From Lachnospiraceae bacterium Phil5 (GTDB taxonomy: Bacteria; Bacillota; Clostridia; TANB77; CAG-508), in NCBI GenBank assembly GCA_002633185.1, contig NWBM01000002.1:626832-690831 (forward strand): a DNA stretch of 64,000 nt. The letters run 5' to 3'. The position numbers and the translations under genes are program-made. Positions 1 to 9,030 of this stretch are shown here, in pieces (the stretch's first letter is position 1; each line of letters begins with the position of its first letter). The notes under the pieces are model-generated. The model saw nothing but the letters and a program-made list of their open reading frames with translations. It made no database searches and was not told the DNA's origin.

Positions 1-236
1 CCACTAATATCAGCTATTTTATATAGATCACATAGTGCAACAATCATTGCACTATTTAAATCTAGTTCTTCAGAGCAACTTTTACAAAAGAATGTCCAAT
101 CACCATTTGCATCGTGTGATACATATTCAATAGGACTTTGTTTATTCATTATATGTCTACAAGTAAATGTAGCTTTATCCTTTCCATCACTATATTGAAA
201 ATTATCTTCTTTTTTGAATTTATCAAATAACCCCAT
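1..236 (-). CDS. Hypothetical protein, 3' end cut by window edge
   Basis: The reading frame starts MGLFDKFKKEDN and runs off the window, so at least 78 residues are present. The start is supported by an AAGGAGGAT ribosome binding site a few bases upstream. It has one cysteine pair region (TFTCRH and FFCKSCSEE) and a GDWTFFC segment. That segment resembles small DUF2185-like or immunity-type proteins of gut Firmicutes, but I cannot confirm the family. It lies upstream of the surface LRR gene on the same strand, with about 20 bases between its start and that gene's stop. Confidence 0.55.
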   Translation of the reverse strand, partial: MGLFDKFKKEDNFQYSDGKDKATFTCRHIMNKQSPIEYVSHDANGDWTFFCKSCSEELDLNSAMIVALCDLYKIADIS

Positions 237-255
237 AAATATCCTCCTTAATAAA

Positions 256-1542
256 TTATTTAATCTTTGTATTTTTATATTTTCTATATTCTAAATAACT
301 AAATACTGATATAATTACAATTATAAAGGTTAAAACTGATGTACTTCCATATTGTCCAAATCCTTTTTTGGAAGCAGTACCATCGATTTTCTTTTCTTCA
401 ATTTTATTTTCAGTTTTGTTTTCTTCTTTTTTATCATCAGTTTTATTTTCTGTTTCTTTTGTATCTTCTTTTTTAGAATTTTCATTTTCTTCTTTTTTTT
501 CAGCTATTGTAACAGTTATTTCTTTACTTGCAATATTTCCTAATCTATCTTTTACATAGACTATATATTTTCCACTTTTATCTATTGCAATTTTATTGTT
601 TGTTGTCCAGTTTTCTCTATCTAATGAATATGCTTCTTTAACTAATCCAACACCATCATCTGTTGCTGTTACAATTATATTTTTACCTTGTTGTTCTAAA
701 CTTATTGTTGGTGCTGTATCATCTACTACTAAATATTGCTCTATCCCCTCTGCTGTAAAATTTTCTTCTATATATTCTTTTGCTTTACTATCAGATTTAC
801 AATATATCTTTGCTTTTTCACAATCTTGGAATACTGCACCTTTTATTTCTATTACAGAATTAGGAATTACTATTTTTTCTAAATTCTGACTTCCATCAAA
901 AGCCCCCCAACCAAGTTTAGTTACATAAGTTGGTACATCAAATTCTTTATCTGTCTTTCCAATTGGATATGCAACTAATTCTGTTTTATCTTTACTATAT
1001 AAAATTCCATCTACACTGGTATATTTTGTATTTCCTTGTTCTACAAGTATTTCCGTTAAAGAAGTACATCCTACAAAAGAATTAGCTCCAGAATCAGTAA
1101 GGTTCTTTGGTAATGTGACAGTTGTTAAACTTGTACAACCTGCAAATGAAGCCCAAGTTAATCTTTCTAAATTTTTAGGCAATGATATATTTTTTAGGCT
1201 TGTACATCCACTAAAACAATAATATCCTATTTCATTTAAACTATTTGGAAATTCAATATCTTCTAAATTTGCTAAACCATAAAATACTGACTTTTCTACT
1301 CCTATACTTTCAATACCTTCTTCAATTTTTATATGCTTAACATCATTTCTTGATACTTGAGAAAAACAATTATCCGTTATTTCTCCTGTTCCTATAAAAG
1401 TTAAAGTTCCTGTTTCTGTATTAAAACTCCAGGTATTGTTTTCTGTACTTCCTGTTAATGTTTCTGCATTTACCTTTGAAGTGCAAATAGATAGTATTAT
1501 TGTAATTATTATCCCTACTATAAATAAACTTTTCTTTTTCAT
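256..1542 (-). CDS. BspA-like leucine-rich-repeat surface protein
   Basis: A 428-residue secreted protein. Residues 1-26 are a signal peptide ending in a VNA-type cleavage site. Residues about 60-260 carry BspA/LRR_5 repeats such as FSGCTSLKNISLPKNLE and FAGCTSLTTVTLPKNL. An Ig-like region follows (about 275-345, with DRLGNIASKEITV), then a Lys/Glu-rich linker (about 348-392). The C-terminus is a hydrophobic segment with a basic tail (about 405-428), which should hold the protein at the cell surface. There is no LPxTG motif before the hydrophobic segment, so sortase anchoring is not evident. BspA-like LRR proteins generally act in adhesion or host contact; that role is inferred here. Confidence 0.85.
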   Translation of the reverse strand: MKKKSLFIVGIIITIILSICTSKVNAETLTGSTENNTWSFNTETGTLTFIGTGEITDNCFSQVSRNDVKHIKIEEGIESIGVEKSVFYGLANLEDIEFPNSLNEIGYYCFSGCTSLKNISLPKNLERLTWASFAGCTSLTTVTLPKNLTDSGANSFVGCTSLTEILVEQGNTKYTSVDGILYSKDKTELVAYPIGKTDKEFDVPTYVTKLGWGAFDGSQNLEKIVIPNSVIEIKGAVFQDCEKAKIYCKSDSKAKEYIEENFTAEGIEQYLVVDDTAPTISLEQQGKNIIVTATDDGVGLVKEAYSLDRENWTTNNKIAIDKSGKYIVYVKDRLGNIASKEITVTIAEKKEENENSKKEDTKETENKTDDKKEENKTENKIEEKKIDGTASKKGFGQYGSTSVLTFIIVIISVFSYLEYRKYKNTKIK

Positions 1543-1809
1543 TTGTTACTCCTCCCTGTTTTTTAGATTTTCCTTTGTATTGTCTAATTCATTATTTTTT
1601 ATTATTGTTAAATAAATTGTACCATAACTATCTCAACAAAAACAATGCTTTAAACAAATTTTATCTAACATATTTTTTACTCTTTCCTTTGCTTTTACCA
1701 AACACTTTCAATACATCTGTCTGCATCTTTTTTAATCATTTGTAAATAGGGATTTTCATTTGTAAGCTTTTTGTAATATCCTTTTCTATTTCAGACGATT
1801 TCTAGAAAA

Positions 1810-1843
1810 TAAAAAAATCAACCATTTTACTGATTGATTTTTT
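1810..1843 (-). terminator. Hairpin terminator downstream of the tRNA pair
   Basis: An AAATCAA/TTGATTT stem with a short loop is followed on the minus strand by a T-run, placed directly after the 3' end of tRNA-Gln. The roughly 260 bases between this and the LRR start (1543-1806) are AT-rich leader with no gene seen. Confidence 0.65.
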
Positions 1844-1859
1844 CGAATATATTCATTAT

Positions 1860-1934
1860 TGGTTGGGCTGGCTAGATTCGAACTAGCGCATGTCAGAGTC
1901 AAAGTCTGATGCCTTACCGCTTGGCTACAGCCCA
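1860..1934 (-). tRNA. tRNA-Gln (anticodon TTG)
   Basis: The acceptor stem TGGGCTG pairs fully with CAGCCCA. The anticodon loop is CTTTGAC, giving anticodon TTG. The T-arm reads GCTAGTTCGAATCTAGC and the 3' CCA is encoded. It is followed by a hairpin terminator. Confidence 0.97.
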
Positions 1935-1953
1935 ATATATTAAATTATTTAGA

Positions 1954-2031
1954 TGGGGTGGAAGATGGGTCTCGAACCCACGACCTCTGGGACCACAATC
2001 CAGCGCTCTAACCAACTGAGCTACATCCACC
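1954..2031 (-). tRNA. tRNA-His (anticodon GTG)
   Basis: The anticodon loop TTGTGGT gives anticodon GTG. The extra 5' G opposite discriminator C, diagnostic for tRNA-His, is encoded, as is the 3' CCA. The acceptor stem has one U-U mismatch at the sixth pair. It lies 19 bases upstream of tRNA-Gln, probably in one transcript. Confidence 0.96.
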
Positions 2032-2132
2032 ATAAGTACGAACTCAAATCGCACTTTCTATTTTACCTCATCTAAATATTTTTGTCAATAGTTTAAAATA
2101 GTTTTAATCAAAATTTTTATTTTTCCGCTAAA

Positions 2133-2804
2133 TTATTGCGCTTCAGCCCTTGCACAAATAATAAGTCTATTTTTACCTGTTGCATCACAAGTATACAAAG
2201 TTACTTCAATAGCACCATTAGTATCTCTTGATACATAACTGTAATCATCACCTGGAGTATAATACTTCTTATAAATAGTATACTCAAGTTTTTTACCTTT
2301 CATATCAGTAATATAAATTTTATCACCTATTTGTAGATTTTTATTTCTTCCAAAGAACATCCAATTGTTGTTATTATGTCCTGCAATTACAACATTTCCC
2401 GGTTGATTAACTTCTGGTCCATAAATTTTTACAATAGAAAGTTCAATTGCACGTGCACTTGTTGTTTCTTGTAAAATTGGATATTTAATTCCTGTTTTAA
2501 GAATTTCTAATTTACCAGCAACTGGAAAGCCCTTGTATGTTAGTGGAACTGCATTATTATTTGAATTACCATTATTGCTTGGTGGCACATAATTAGTATT
2601 TGGATTAGTATTCTCTGTAGGTGTTTCTGGTACCTCTTCTTCACTTACATCAACAATTAACTTATCAAATTCTTCATCAAGAAATTTCTCCGCATCAGAT
2701 ACTTTTTTATATGAAGTGTAATAAGTATAAATTAGATATCCACCTGCTACAATAACTGCTATTACTAATATAATTAAAATTGTATTTAATACTTTTTTAT
2801 ACAT
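2133..2804 (-). CDS. Sortase (class D/E-like cysteine transpeptidase)
   Basis: A 223-residue membrane-anchored transpeptidase that would attach surface proteins to the envelope. There is an N-terminal transmembrane segment at about residues 7-28, then an acidic and Asn/Pro-rich linker to about 88, then the sortase fold. The catalytic triad is visible as His143 (IAGHNN), Cys206 (LYTCDATG) and Arg213 (KNRLIICA). Spacing and length fit single-domain Gram-positive sortases. No LPxTG substrate is encoded next to it. Class D or E is a judgement from the linker and motif context. Confidence 0.9.
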   Translation of the reverse strand: MYKKVLNTILIILVIAVIVAGGYLIYTYYTSYKKVSDAEKFLDEEFDKLIVDVSEEEVPETPTENTNPNTNYVPPSNNGNSNNNAVPLTYKGFPVAGKLEILKTGIKYPILQETTSARAIELSIVKIYGPEVNQPGNVVIAGHNNNNWMFFGRNKNLQIGDKIYITDMKGKKLEYTIYKKYYTPGDDYSYVSRDTNGAIEVTLYTCDATGKNRLIICARAEAQ

Positions 2805-2885
2805 TTAATAATATCCTCCGAATTCTATATAATAAACTATATACCTTTGTTGATATTTTAAAAATGCCTACTTACTCTTTAGTTT

Positions 2886-3236
2886 TTATTCAGCAACTTT
2901 TGTACCTAATTTTTTTCCAGCTAATATATGATAATGTAAATGTTTAACCTCTTGTCCCCCATTTTCTCCACAGTTTGCTACAACTCTGAATCCTTCTTCA
3001 TCAATATTTAGCTTTTTAGCAATTTCGTTTATTGCTTTGTGAATGCTTTTTACATATTCGTAATCTTCTTCACTTTCAAGTTTTACAATTGATTCAATAT
3101 GCTTTTTAGGAATTACTAATACATGAATTGGTGTAACTGGATGTATGTCATAAAAAGCTAATACTTTTTCGTCTTCATATACTTTATTTGATGGAATTTC
3201 TCCATTTATTATTTTACAAAAAATACAATTATCCAT
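2886..3236 (-). CDS. HIT family nucleotide-binding protein
   Basis: Histidine-triad hydrolase or transferase acting on purine nucleotide phosphoramidates. The HIT motif HLHYHIL lies near the C-terminus, and the N-terminal CIFCKIINGEIPS segment is typical of the HinT/Hit group. I start it at the ATG at 3236, behind AAAGGAGAT. An upstream in-frame start at 3290 would add 18 residues that come from a dispersed GGGGACA repeat, so it is unlikely. Length 116 residues, normal for the family. Confidence 0.92.
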   Translation of the reverse strand: MDNCIFCKIINGEIPSNKVYEDEKVLAFYDIHPVTPIHVLVIPKKHIESIVKLESEEDYEYVKSIHKAINEIAKKLNIDEEGFRVVANCGENGGQEVKHLHYHILAGKKLGTKVAE

Positions 3237-3278
3237 AATTTTTTTATCTCCTTTTCGTCTTGTCTGTGTCCTGTCTGT

Positions 3279-3338
3279 GGACGGGGACAAAAGTGGACAA
3301 AATGTCCGATTTTGTCCCCGTCCCCAAATAGGACATTT
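3279..3338. repeat. Family 2 GGGGACA inverted repeat
   Basis: GGACGGGGACAAAA at 3279-3292 is perfectly inverted at 3310-3323, with a GTGGACAAAATGTCC core between. It fills the gap between the alaS stop and the HIT gene and touches the alaS 3' end. Similar elements lie near 6588, 18798, 27113, 29466 and 47703. Confidence 0.85.
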
Positions 3339-3339
3339 T

Positions 3340-5109
3340 TTATTCTAGAACAGCCTTAATTCTTCTAACTCCAGCCGAACTAGCTTCTTCCTTTTTAATT
3401 TTGAAAGTTCCAAGTTCAGACGTATTAGAAACATGAGGTCCCCCGCATATTTCAAGTGATACATCACCAATTTTATAAACTGAAACTATGTCTGGGTATC
3501 TTTCTATAAATTGACATTCAGCTCCCATCTTTACTGCTTCTTCTTTTGGCATTTCTAATCTTTCAACTGGAATTGCCATTTTTATATATTCATTAACTAA
3601 GTCTTCAGCTTGTTTCTTTTGCTCATCTGTCATTTTTTCATCTTGAGTAAAGTCAAATCTCATTCTTTCTGCTGTGATGTTGCTTCCTCTTTGATGAACA
3701 TGTGCTCCTAAAACTACTTTTAATGCTGCATTTAGAAGATGTGTTGCTGTATGATATTTAGTTTCCATTTCTCCTGATGAAGCTAAACCACCTTTGAATT
3801 TTTGTTCTGAACCTGCTCTTGATTTTGCTTGATGTTCTTCAAATTTTGCTTTGAATCCAGCCATATCAACTTTTAAGCCTTGTTCTTTTGCAAGTTCTTC
3901 AGTTAATTCAATTGGAAATCCATAAGTATCATATAATCTGAATGCTGTATCTTTATCAATTTCATTATTTTGAATGTTTTTGCTTATTTTTTCAAATTCT
4001 CTTAAACCTTTTTCAAGAGTTCTGTTGAATTTTATTTTTTCATTTTTTAAAGCATCTAAAATGAAATCTTTGTTTCTGTCTAATTCTAAGTAATATTGCT
4101 TATACTCGTTTATTACAATATTTGCTAATTCTTGCTCCCAATTTGATTCAATATTTATATCGATTTGACGAGCATATCTTATCATTCTTCTAATTAATCT
4201 TCTTAATATATAACCTTGATCTTTATTAGAAGGCATTATTTTTGCGTCATCACCTAGAATCATTACGACAGCTCTAATGTGATCTGCAATAATTCTCATG
4301 AATTTTGTGTATTTTTCATCATCATATTTTTTATTTGATACTTCTTCAATTTTTGAAATTATATTTTTCCAAATTGATGATTTGTAATTATCTGTTTGTC
4401 CTTCTAGAATTGCAGTTACTCTTTCTACACCCATTCCAGTATCAACATTTTTGTTTTTTAACTGAGTAAATGTTCCATCTGGATTGTGCATATATTGCAT
4501 AAATACGTTGTTCCAAATTTCTACCCAATTGTCGTTCTCTGGATCGAATTTTTCTGGAATAGCTTCAGTGCTTCTCCAGTAGAAAATTTCTGTATCTGAA
4601 CCACATGGTCCTGTTGATTCCATGTTTGGCCACCAGTTGTCATCTTCACCTAAATATGCAATTCTTTCTTCTGGAATACCTTGTTCCATCCATATTTTTG
4701 CAGCTTCTGTATCAGCTGGAATCATATCATTTCCTTTAAACACAGTTACAGCAAGTCTTTCAACTGGAATATTTAAATGTTTTGTTAATAATTCAAAACT
4801 CCATTTTATAGATTCTTCTTTAAAATAATCTCCTAAAGACCAGTTTCCAAGCATTTCGAAAAATGTGTGGTGTGTTGTATCTCCAACCTCGTCTAAATCG
4901 TTTGTTCTAAAACATTTTTGAACATCTGTTAATCGTGTTCCTTCAGGATGTGGTTCACCTTTTAAATAAGGTACCAATGGTTGCATTCCAGCCACATTAA
5001 ATAAAACTGTTGGATCATTTTCCGGAATAATTGGCGCACTTGGAATTATTTTGTGACCTTTACTTTCAAAAAAATTTAAATATGTATCTTTTAAATTTAT
5101 AGTTTCCAT
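3340..5109 (-). CDS. alaS: Alanyl-tRNA synthetase, compact form without C-Ala domain
   Basis: Charges tRNA-Ala. The 589 residues hold the class II catalytic core (TYLNFFESKGHKIIPS at the N-terminus, then CGSDTEIF and GMGVERV) and the tRNA-recognition helices. The editing-domain zinc ligands are His453/His457 (HTATH) and Cys555/His559 (CGGPH). Usual bacterial AlaRS is about 870-880 residues. Here the protein ends right after the editing domain (SSAGVRRIKAVLE), so the C-Ala domain is absent. The beta-barrel stretch normally between the recognition helices and the editing domain is reduced to a short linker at about 430-452. The frame is open with no sign of decay. No T-box is visible in the short upstream gap. 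Confidence 0.93.
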   Translation of the reverse strand: METINLKDTYLNFFESKGHKIIPSAPIIPENDPTVLFNVAGMQPLVPYLKGEPHPEGTRLTDVQKCFRTNDLDEVGDTTHHTFFEMLGNWSLGDYFKEESIKWSFELLTKHLNIPVERLAVTVFKGNDMIPADTEAAKIWMEQGIPEERIAYLGEDDNWWPNMESTGPCGSDTEIFYWRSTEAIPEKFDPENDNWVEIWNNVFMQYMHNPDGTFTQLKNKNVDTGMGVERVTAILEGQTDNYKSSIWKNIISKIEEVSNKKYDDEKYTKFMRIIADHIRAVVMILGDDAKIMPSNKDQGYILRRLIRRMIRYARQIDINIESNWEQELANIVINEYKQYYLELDRNKDFILDALKNEKIKFNRTLEKGLREFEKISKNIQNNEIDKDTAFRLYDTYGFPIELTEELAKEQGLKVDMAGFKAKFEEHQAKSRAGSEQKFKGGLASSGEMETKYHTATHLLNAALKVVLGAHVHQRGSNITAERMRFDFTQDEKMTDEQKKQAEDLVNEYIKMAIPVERLEMPKEEAVKMGAECQFIERYPDIVSVYKIGDVSLEICGGPHVSNTSELGTFKIKKEEASSAGVRRIKAVLE

Positions 5110-5175
5110 TATATTCCCTTCTTTTTGCTAATTTCTAATAATACAAAATCTTTTCAAATTATATAATAAAGTTAA

Positions 5176-6504
5176 TTAATTTGCAATAAAATTTCCTATC
5201 AATCTATTTTTTTCTGCATATGTAATATTAACTCTTGCTATACAATTTTCTAAATGTTCATTTTCCGCTTCTGCCCATACTTCTATATAATTTGTTGTAT
5301 GGCCTTTGAAATATTTGCCATCTTTTTCTTCAAATAATACTTCTACATTTTTTCCAATATATTTTGAATTATACCATTCTTCATTTTCATCTGATAACTC
5401 TAATAATTTTTTACTTCTTTGCTCTTTTATTGTTCCATCTATTTGATTTGGCATTACATCTGCTTTTGTGCCTTTTCTTTGTGAATATTTGAAAATATGC
5501 ATTTTGTAAAATTCGATTCTTTTTAAGAATTCATATGTTTCGTTAAATTCTTCTTCAGTTTCACCTGGGAATCCCACTATTACATCTGTTGTTAATGCTG
5601 CATTTGGGAACTTTTCTCTTAATAGTTTAGTTCCTTCTTCAAACTCCTTAGTTGTATATCTTCTATTCATTCTTTTTAATGTTTCATCACATCCACTTTG
5701 TAATGATAAATGAAAATGATCACATATTTTATCTAATTTTGATAGTCTGTTTACAAATTCTTCTGTAATAATTTTAGGCTCTATTGATCCCAAACGGATT
5801 CGTTTTAATCCTTCAATTTCGTTTAATTTTTCTAGTAAATCTATCAAACCAATGTCTTCTTTAAAATCTTTTCCATAAGATGCAATATGTATACCTGTAA
5901 TTACGACTTCTTGTAAGCCATTTTCCACAATTTGTTTTACTTCTGTTATAACATTTTCCATCTTTCTACTTCTAACTCTTCCACGAGCATATGGAATTAT
6001 ACAATATGAGCAAAATCTGTCGCATCCATCTTGAACTTTTATAACAGCTCTTGTTTTTTCAGTGTATGTTGTTGGGCCAAATTCAACGAAATCTTTTTGA
6101 TGCATTACATCTGAAATATAAGTGTATGAATTTATTTCTGCAACTGCATTTTCTCTATCATTAATATATTTTTCAACAATTTCAACAATATCTTTTTTCT
6201 CATTGTTTCCAATAATTAAATCTATTTCTTGCATTTTATTTAATTCATCTTTTCCAACTTGAACATAACATCCACATGCAACAAGAATTGATGCTGGATT
6301 TATATCTTTTACTCTTCTTAACATTTGTCTAGACTTTCTATCTGCAATATTAGTAACAGTACAAGTGTTAACAACATAAACATCAGCTTTATCTTCATGA
6401 TTTACCACTTCATATCTACATTTCATAAACTCTTGCGCCATTGCATTTGTTTCATATTGATTAACTTTACATCCAAGTGAAATAAAAGCGACTTTTCTTG
6501 CCAT
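5176..6504 (-). CDS. mtaB: tRNA (t6A37) methylthiotransferase MtaB
   Basis: Radical-SAM enzyme that converts t6A37 to ms2t6A in tRNAs reading ANN codons. The N-terminal UPF0004 domain carries LGCKVNQYET. The radical-SAM cluster motif is in QDGCDRFCSYCIIPYARGRVRSR, and a C-terminal TRAM domain follows. CKVNQYE, rather than MiaB or RimO signatures, places it in the MtaB subgroup. The ATG at 6504 (MARKVAFISLGC) matches the usual family start. A GTG at 6519 overlaps the AAAGGGAG ribosome site and is less likely. Confidence 0.93.
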   Translation of the reverse strand: MARKVAFISLGCKVNQYETNAMAQEFMKCRYEVVNHEDKADVYVVNTCTVTNIADRKSRQMLRRVKDINPASILVACGCYVQVGKDELNKMQEIDLIIGNNEKKDIVEIVEKYINDRENAVAEINSYTYISDVMHQKDFVEFGPTTYTEKTRAVIKVQDGCDRFCSYCIIPYARGRVRSRKMENVITEVKQIVENGLQEVVITGIHIASYGKDFKEDIGLIDLLEKLNEIEGLKRIRLGSIEPKIITEEFVNRLSKLDKICDHFHLSLQSGCDETLKRMNRRYTTKEFEEGTKLLREKFPNAALTTDVIVGFPGETEEEFNETYEFLKRIEFYKMHIFKYSQRKGTKADVMPNQIDGTIKEQRSKKLLELSDENEEWYNSKYIGKNVEVLFEEKDGKYFKGHTTNYIEVWAEAENEHLENCIARVNITYAEKNRLIGNFIAN

Positions 6505-6587
6505 TTTTGAATAATTCACTCCCTTTTTATATAATAAAATATACTTGCAATATTATATCACAAAATATAATTAATAGCAAGGGACAA

Positions 6588-6623
6588 TTGGGGACAGATT
6601 AGTATTACCTAACCTGTCCCCAA
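6588..6623. repeat. Family 2 GGGGACA inverted repeat
   Basis: TTGGGGACAG...CTGTCCCCAA arms surround a short GTATTACC core. The element ends 7 bases from the stop of the CapA-like gene at 6631, again at a minus-strand gene 3' end. Confidence 0.85.
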
Positions 6624-6630
6624 AATCTAT

Positions 6631-7971
6631 TTAATTTGATGTAGTTGTATTTGAAGCAGAATTTGTTTGTGCTTCAGTAACTGTACCATATGCAGGAACT
6701 GCATACATTGTACTGTCTAATTTTTGTATAACTTTCTTATATGTTTCATACACACTCTTGTAATTTCCTAAATATTCTCCAATATGTTCATTACTAAATG
6801 GTATTACTTTAAAGTTTCTCCATGTGTTTTTGTTGTAATATGTAAATATAAGTTCATTTTTTACATCACTTATTTTAATTTTTACATCACTACCTTTAGT
6901 AGTTTTTGTAATTTTTAATGAACTCATTAATCCTACCATTTTGTTGTAATTCTGGTCTTGTAATTGTGCTGATACAAAGTTTCCTAATGAATAGAAAACT
7001 ATTGTATCCCCTATCCATTCAACTGGTTGAATTACGTGTGGATGCGCTCCAATTACTATATTTACTCCATTTTCAGCTAAGAATTTAGCCATGTCTTTTT
7101 CGTATGCTGTTGGTGTATGTGTGTATTCAACTCCCCAGTGCATTGCAACCATTAATACATCAACTTGGTCTCTTACTGCTTCAATATCTTTCTTAACTTG
7201 TTCTTTATATTTTTGATAATTTGTATCTTTTGCTGGATCATTTAAACTTAAATCTGTTGGCCATACATTACATAAATATTCTTTTCCTTTTGGAACAGGA
7301 ATTCCATTTGTTCCATATGTATAGCTAAGCATCGAATACGATATTCCATTTATAGATTTTATTCTAACTTTATTTTTTTCTTCAAATGATGAATAACTTC
7401 CTACAGCTAGTGCTTCATCTTCATGTTTCTTCCAGTATTCAGCTGAATTTAATACTGCTTTTTCTCCTCTATCCATTGTATGATTTGTAGCTAAACTTAC
7501 CAAATTGAAGCCAGCATCTAGCATTGCATCTCCAACTTCTTGTGGTGAATTAAATGTTGGGTAATCTGATACTCCCATTTCACTTCCACCTAAGATTGTT
7601 TCCTGATTATAATATTTTAAATCATATCCTGAAACTGCTTGTTTAATGTACTCAATTATTGGTTTGAAATCATATCCGTTTCCACCTGCTAGTCTGTTTG
7701 CATCTTTGTAAATACTACTGTGAATTAAATTATCTCCTACCATTACTAATGTAGCTGAAGTAGTGGTTTCCTGTTCTTCAACTTTTGCACTTTGTGATGA
7801 TTGTGCTTTTCCTCCATTTGTTGTATTTGCATTCTTACCAGATATTTTATCTGCAAAAATTTTTATTGCAAATACTAACGCAATTATCAATAAAATAAGT
7901 GTTAATAACTTCAAGCGAGCTTGTTGTCTTCTTCTCTTTTTTGATATTTTCGCCATTTTTTCATCCCCCAT
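6631..7971 (-). CDS. CapA-like metallophosphatase-fold protein
   Basis: A 446-residue membrane-anchored protein of the CapA/PgsA (poly-gamma-glutamate synthesis) family. Residues about 20-42 form an N-terminal transmembrane segment after a very basic start. The core begins with TLVMVGDNLIH and carries SLATNHTMDRG, MVAMHWGVEY and VIGAHPHVIQPVEW, typical of the metal-binding fold. No capB/capC partners are nearby, so a poly-glutamate role is not supported; many orphan homologues exist. Start options are 7971 and 7956 (MAKISKKRRR, behind GGGGGAT). Confidence 0.85.
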   Translation of the reverse strand: MGDEKMAKISKKRRRQQARLKLLTLILLIIALVFAIKIFADKISGKNANTTNGGKAQSSQSAKVEEQETTTSATLVMVGDNLIHSSIYKDANRLAGGNGYDFKPIIEYIKQAVSGYDLKYYNQETILGGSEMGVSDYPTFNSPQEVGDAMLDAGFNLVSLATNHTMDRGEKAVLNSAEYWKKHEDEALAVGSYSSFEEKNKVRIKSINGISYSMLSYTYGTNGIPVPKGKEYLCNVWPTDLSLNDPAKDTNYQKYKEQVKKDIEAVRDQVDVLMVAMHWGVEYTHTPTAYEKDMAKFLAENGVNIVIGAHPHVIQPVEWIGDTIVFYSLGNFVSAQLQDQNYNKMVGLMSSLKITKTTKGSDVKIKISDVKNELIFTYYNKNTWRNFKVIPFSNEHIGEYLGNYKSVYETYKKVIQKLDSTMYAVPAYGTVTEAQTNSASNTTTSN

Positions 7972-8084
7972 TTTCCCCTTTTTTATTCGCAGTTCTATAT
8001 TATCATAATTTGTCGAAAAATGGCAATAGGATTTTAGAATAGTTTTTTAGTTCTTGCATAAGCTTTACAAATTGGAGGTGTTAT

Positions 8085-8876
8085 ATGAACTTCATAAAAA
8101 ATAACAAGAAAAAATTAATTATTTTTTTATCTATTTTAAGTTGCTTTGTTTTAATTTTTGTTTGCACTAAATCATTTGGTATGCAGCATTATTATAATTT
8201 AAATTTTTCCACTGGGTTGGTTACAGCTAGTAAATTAAATGTTAGAAGTGGACCTGGTACTGCTTATTCTGTTGTTACAACCGTTAATAAAGGTGAATAT
8301 GTTAGAGTTTTTGCCGGTGTTGGTAGCTGGTATATTGTTCAGGTTGAAGGCGATTATGTTGGGGCTGTTAGTCAAAAATATATTAAGCCTATTTATCCTA
8401 ATACTGGTTCAAGTGGTGGTACAGGTGGCAGTAGTGGTTCAGGCTCATCTTCATCAGGTGAATCTGGTAGTAATTCATCAAACACAGCGTCTCTTACAGC
8501 TGATGAATTAGAAACTTTCAATTTAATTAATCAAGAACGTAATAAAAATGGTTTAGCAAGTTTGAAAATTGATGCAGAAGTTCAACGTGTTGCAAGAATT
8601 AAAGCTCAAGATTTGGTTAATAATAATTATTTTGCTCATGAATCTCCTACTTATGGTACGCCTTTTAATATGCTTAAGAATTTTGGTATTTCATATAAAT
8701 CTGCTGGGGAAAATTTAGCAGGCAATTCTAGTAATTCTGGTGCTGTAAATGCATGGATGAATTCTTCTGGGCACAGGGCTAATATTTTGAATAGTAGTTA
8801 TAATTATACTGGACTCGCTGTTGTTAGTAGTCCTAAGTATGGGAAAATTTATGTTCAGATGTTTATTGGAAGATAA
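8085..8876 (+). CDS. Secreted SH3b-CAP domain protein
   Basis: 263 residues. A hydrophobic signal or anchor segment at about 10-32 is followed by a bacterial SH3 domain (about 44-105, with KLNVRSGPGTAYSVV). A Ser/Gly-rich linker (about 108-132) leads to a CAP/SCP domain of the YkwD type (about 135-263, with NQERNKNGLASLKID, NNYFAHESP, GENLAGN and SGHRANIL). SH3b suggests peptidoglycan binding; the CAP domain's function in bacteria is unsettled. GGAGG lies just upstream of the ATG. The gene is monocistronic and ends in a strong terminator. Confidence 0.9.
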   Translation: MNFIKNNKKKLIIFLSILSCFVLIFVCTKSFGMQHYYNLNFSTGLVTASKLNVRSGPGTAYSVVTTVNKGEYVRVFAGVGSWYIVQVEGDYVGAVSQKYIKPIYPNTGSSGGTGGSSGSGSSSSGESGSNSSNTASLTADELETFNLINQERNKNGLASLKIDAEVQRVARIKAQDLVNNNYFAHESPTYGTPFNMLKNFGISYKSAGENLAGNSSNSGAVNAWMNSSGHRANILNSSYNYTGLAVVSSPKYGKIYVQMFIGR

Positions 8877-8923
8877 AAAGTAATTTTGTCTAGACTTTGA
8901 AATCTAGATAAAATTACTTTTTT
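8876..8923 (+). terminator. Strong intrinsic terminator after the SH3-CAP gene
   Basis: The AAAGTAATTTTGTCTAGA arm is inverted after an 8-base loop and ends in a run of Ts. Confidence 0.9.
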
Positions 8924-8967
8924 ATTTTAAGATTTCATAATCTATATTAGCTTTTACAAATTTTCAA

Positions 8968-8996
8968 TTGACATTCCTCGCATTTAGCCATATACT
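8968..8996 (+). promoter_or_regulatory. Sigma-A-type promoter of the por operon
   Basis: TTGACA at 8968-8973, a 17-base spacer and TATACT at 8991-8996 lie about 35 bases before the first por start. The gene itself has an AAGGAGG site. Confidence 0.85.
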
Positions 8997-9030
8997 AAAC
9001 ATGTAAATCTATTTAAGGAGGTAATATTAC

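Noticed and set aside
352-889. Plus-strand frames across the LRR gene
   Set aside because: They are antisense shadows of the low-complexity Lys/Glu region, with Phe/Ser-rich translations and no ribosome sites.
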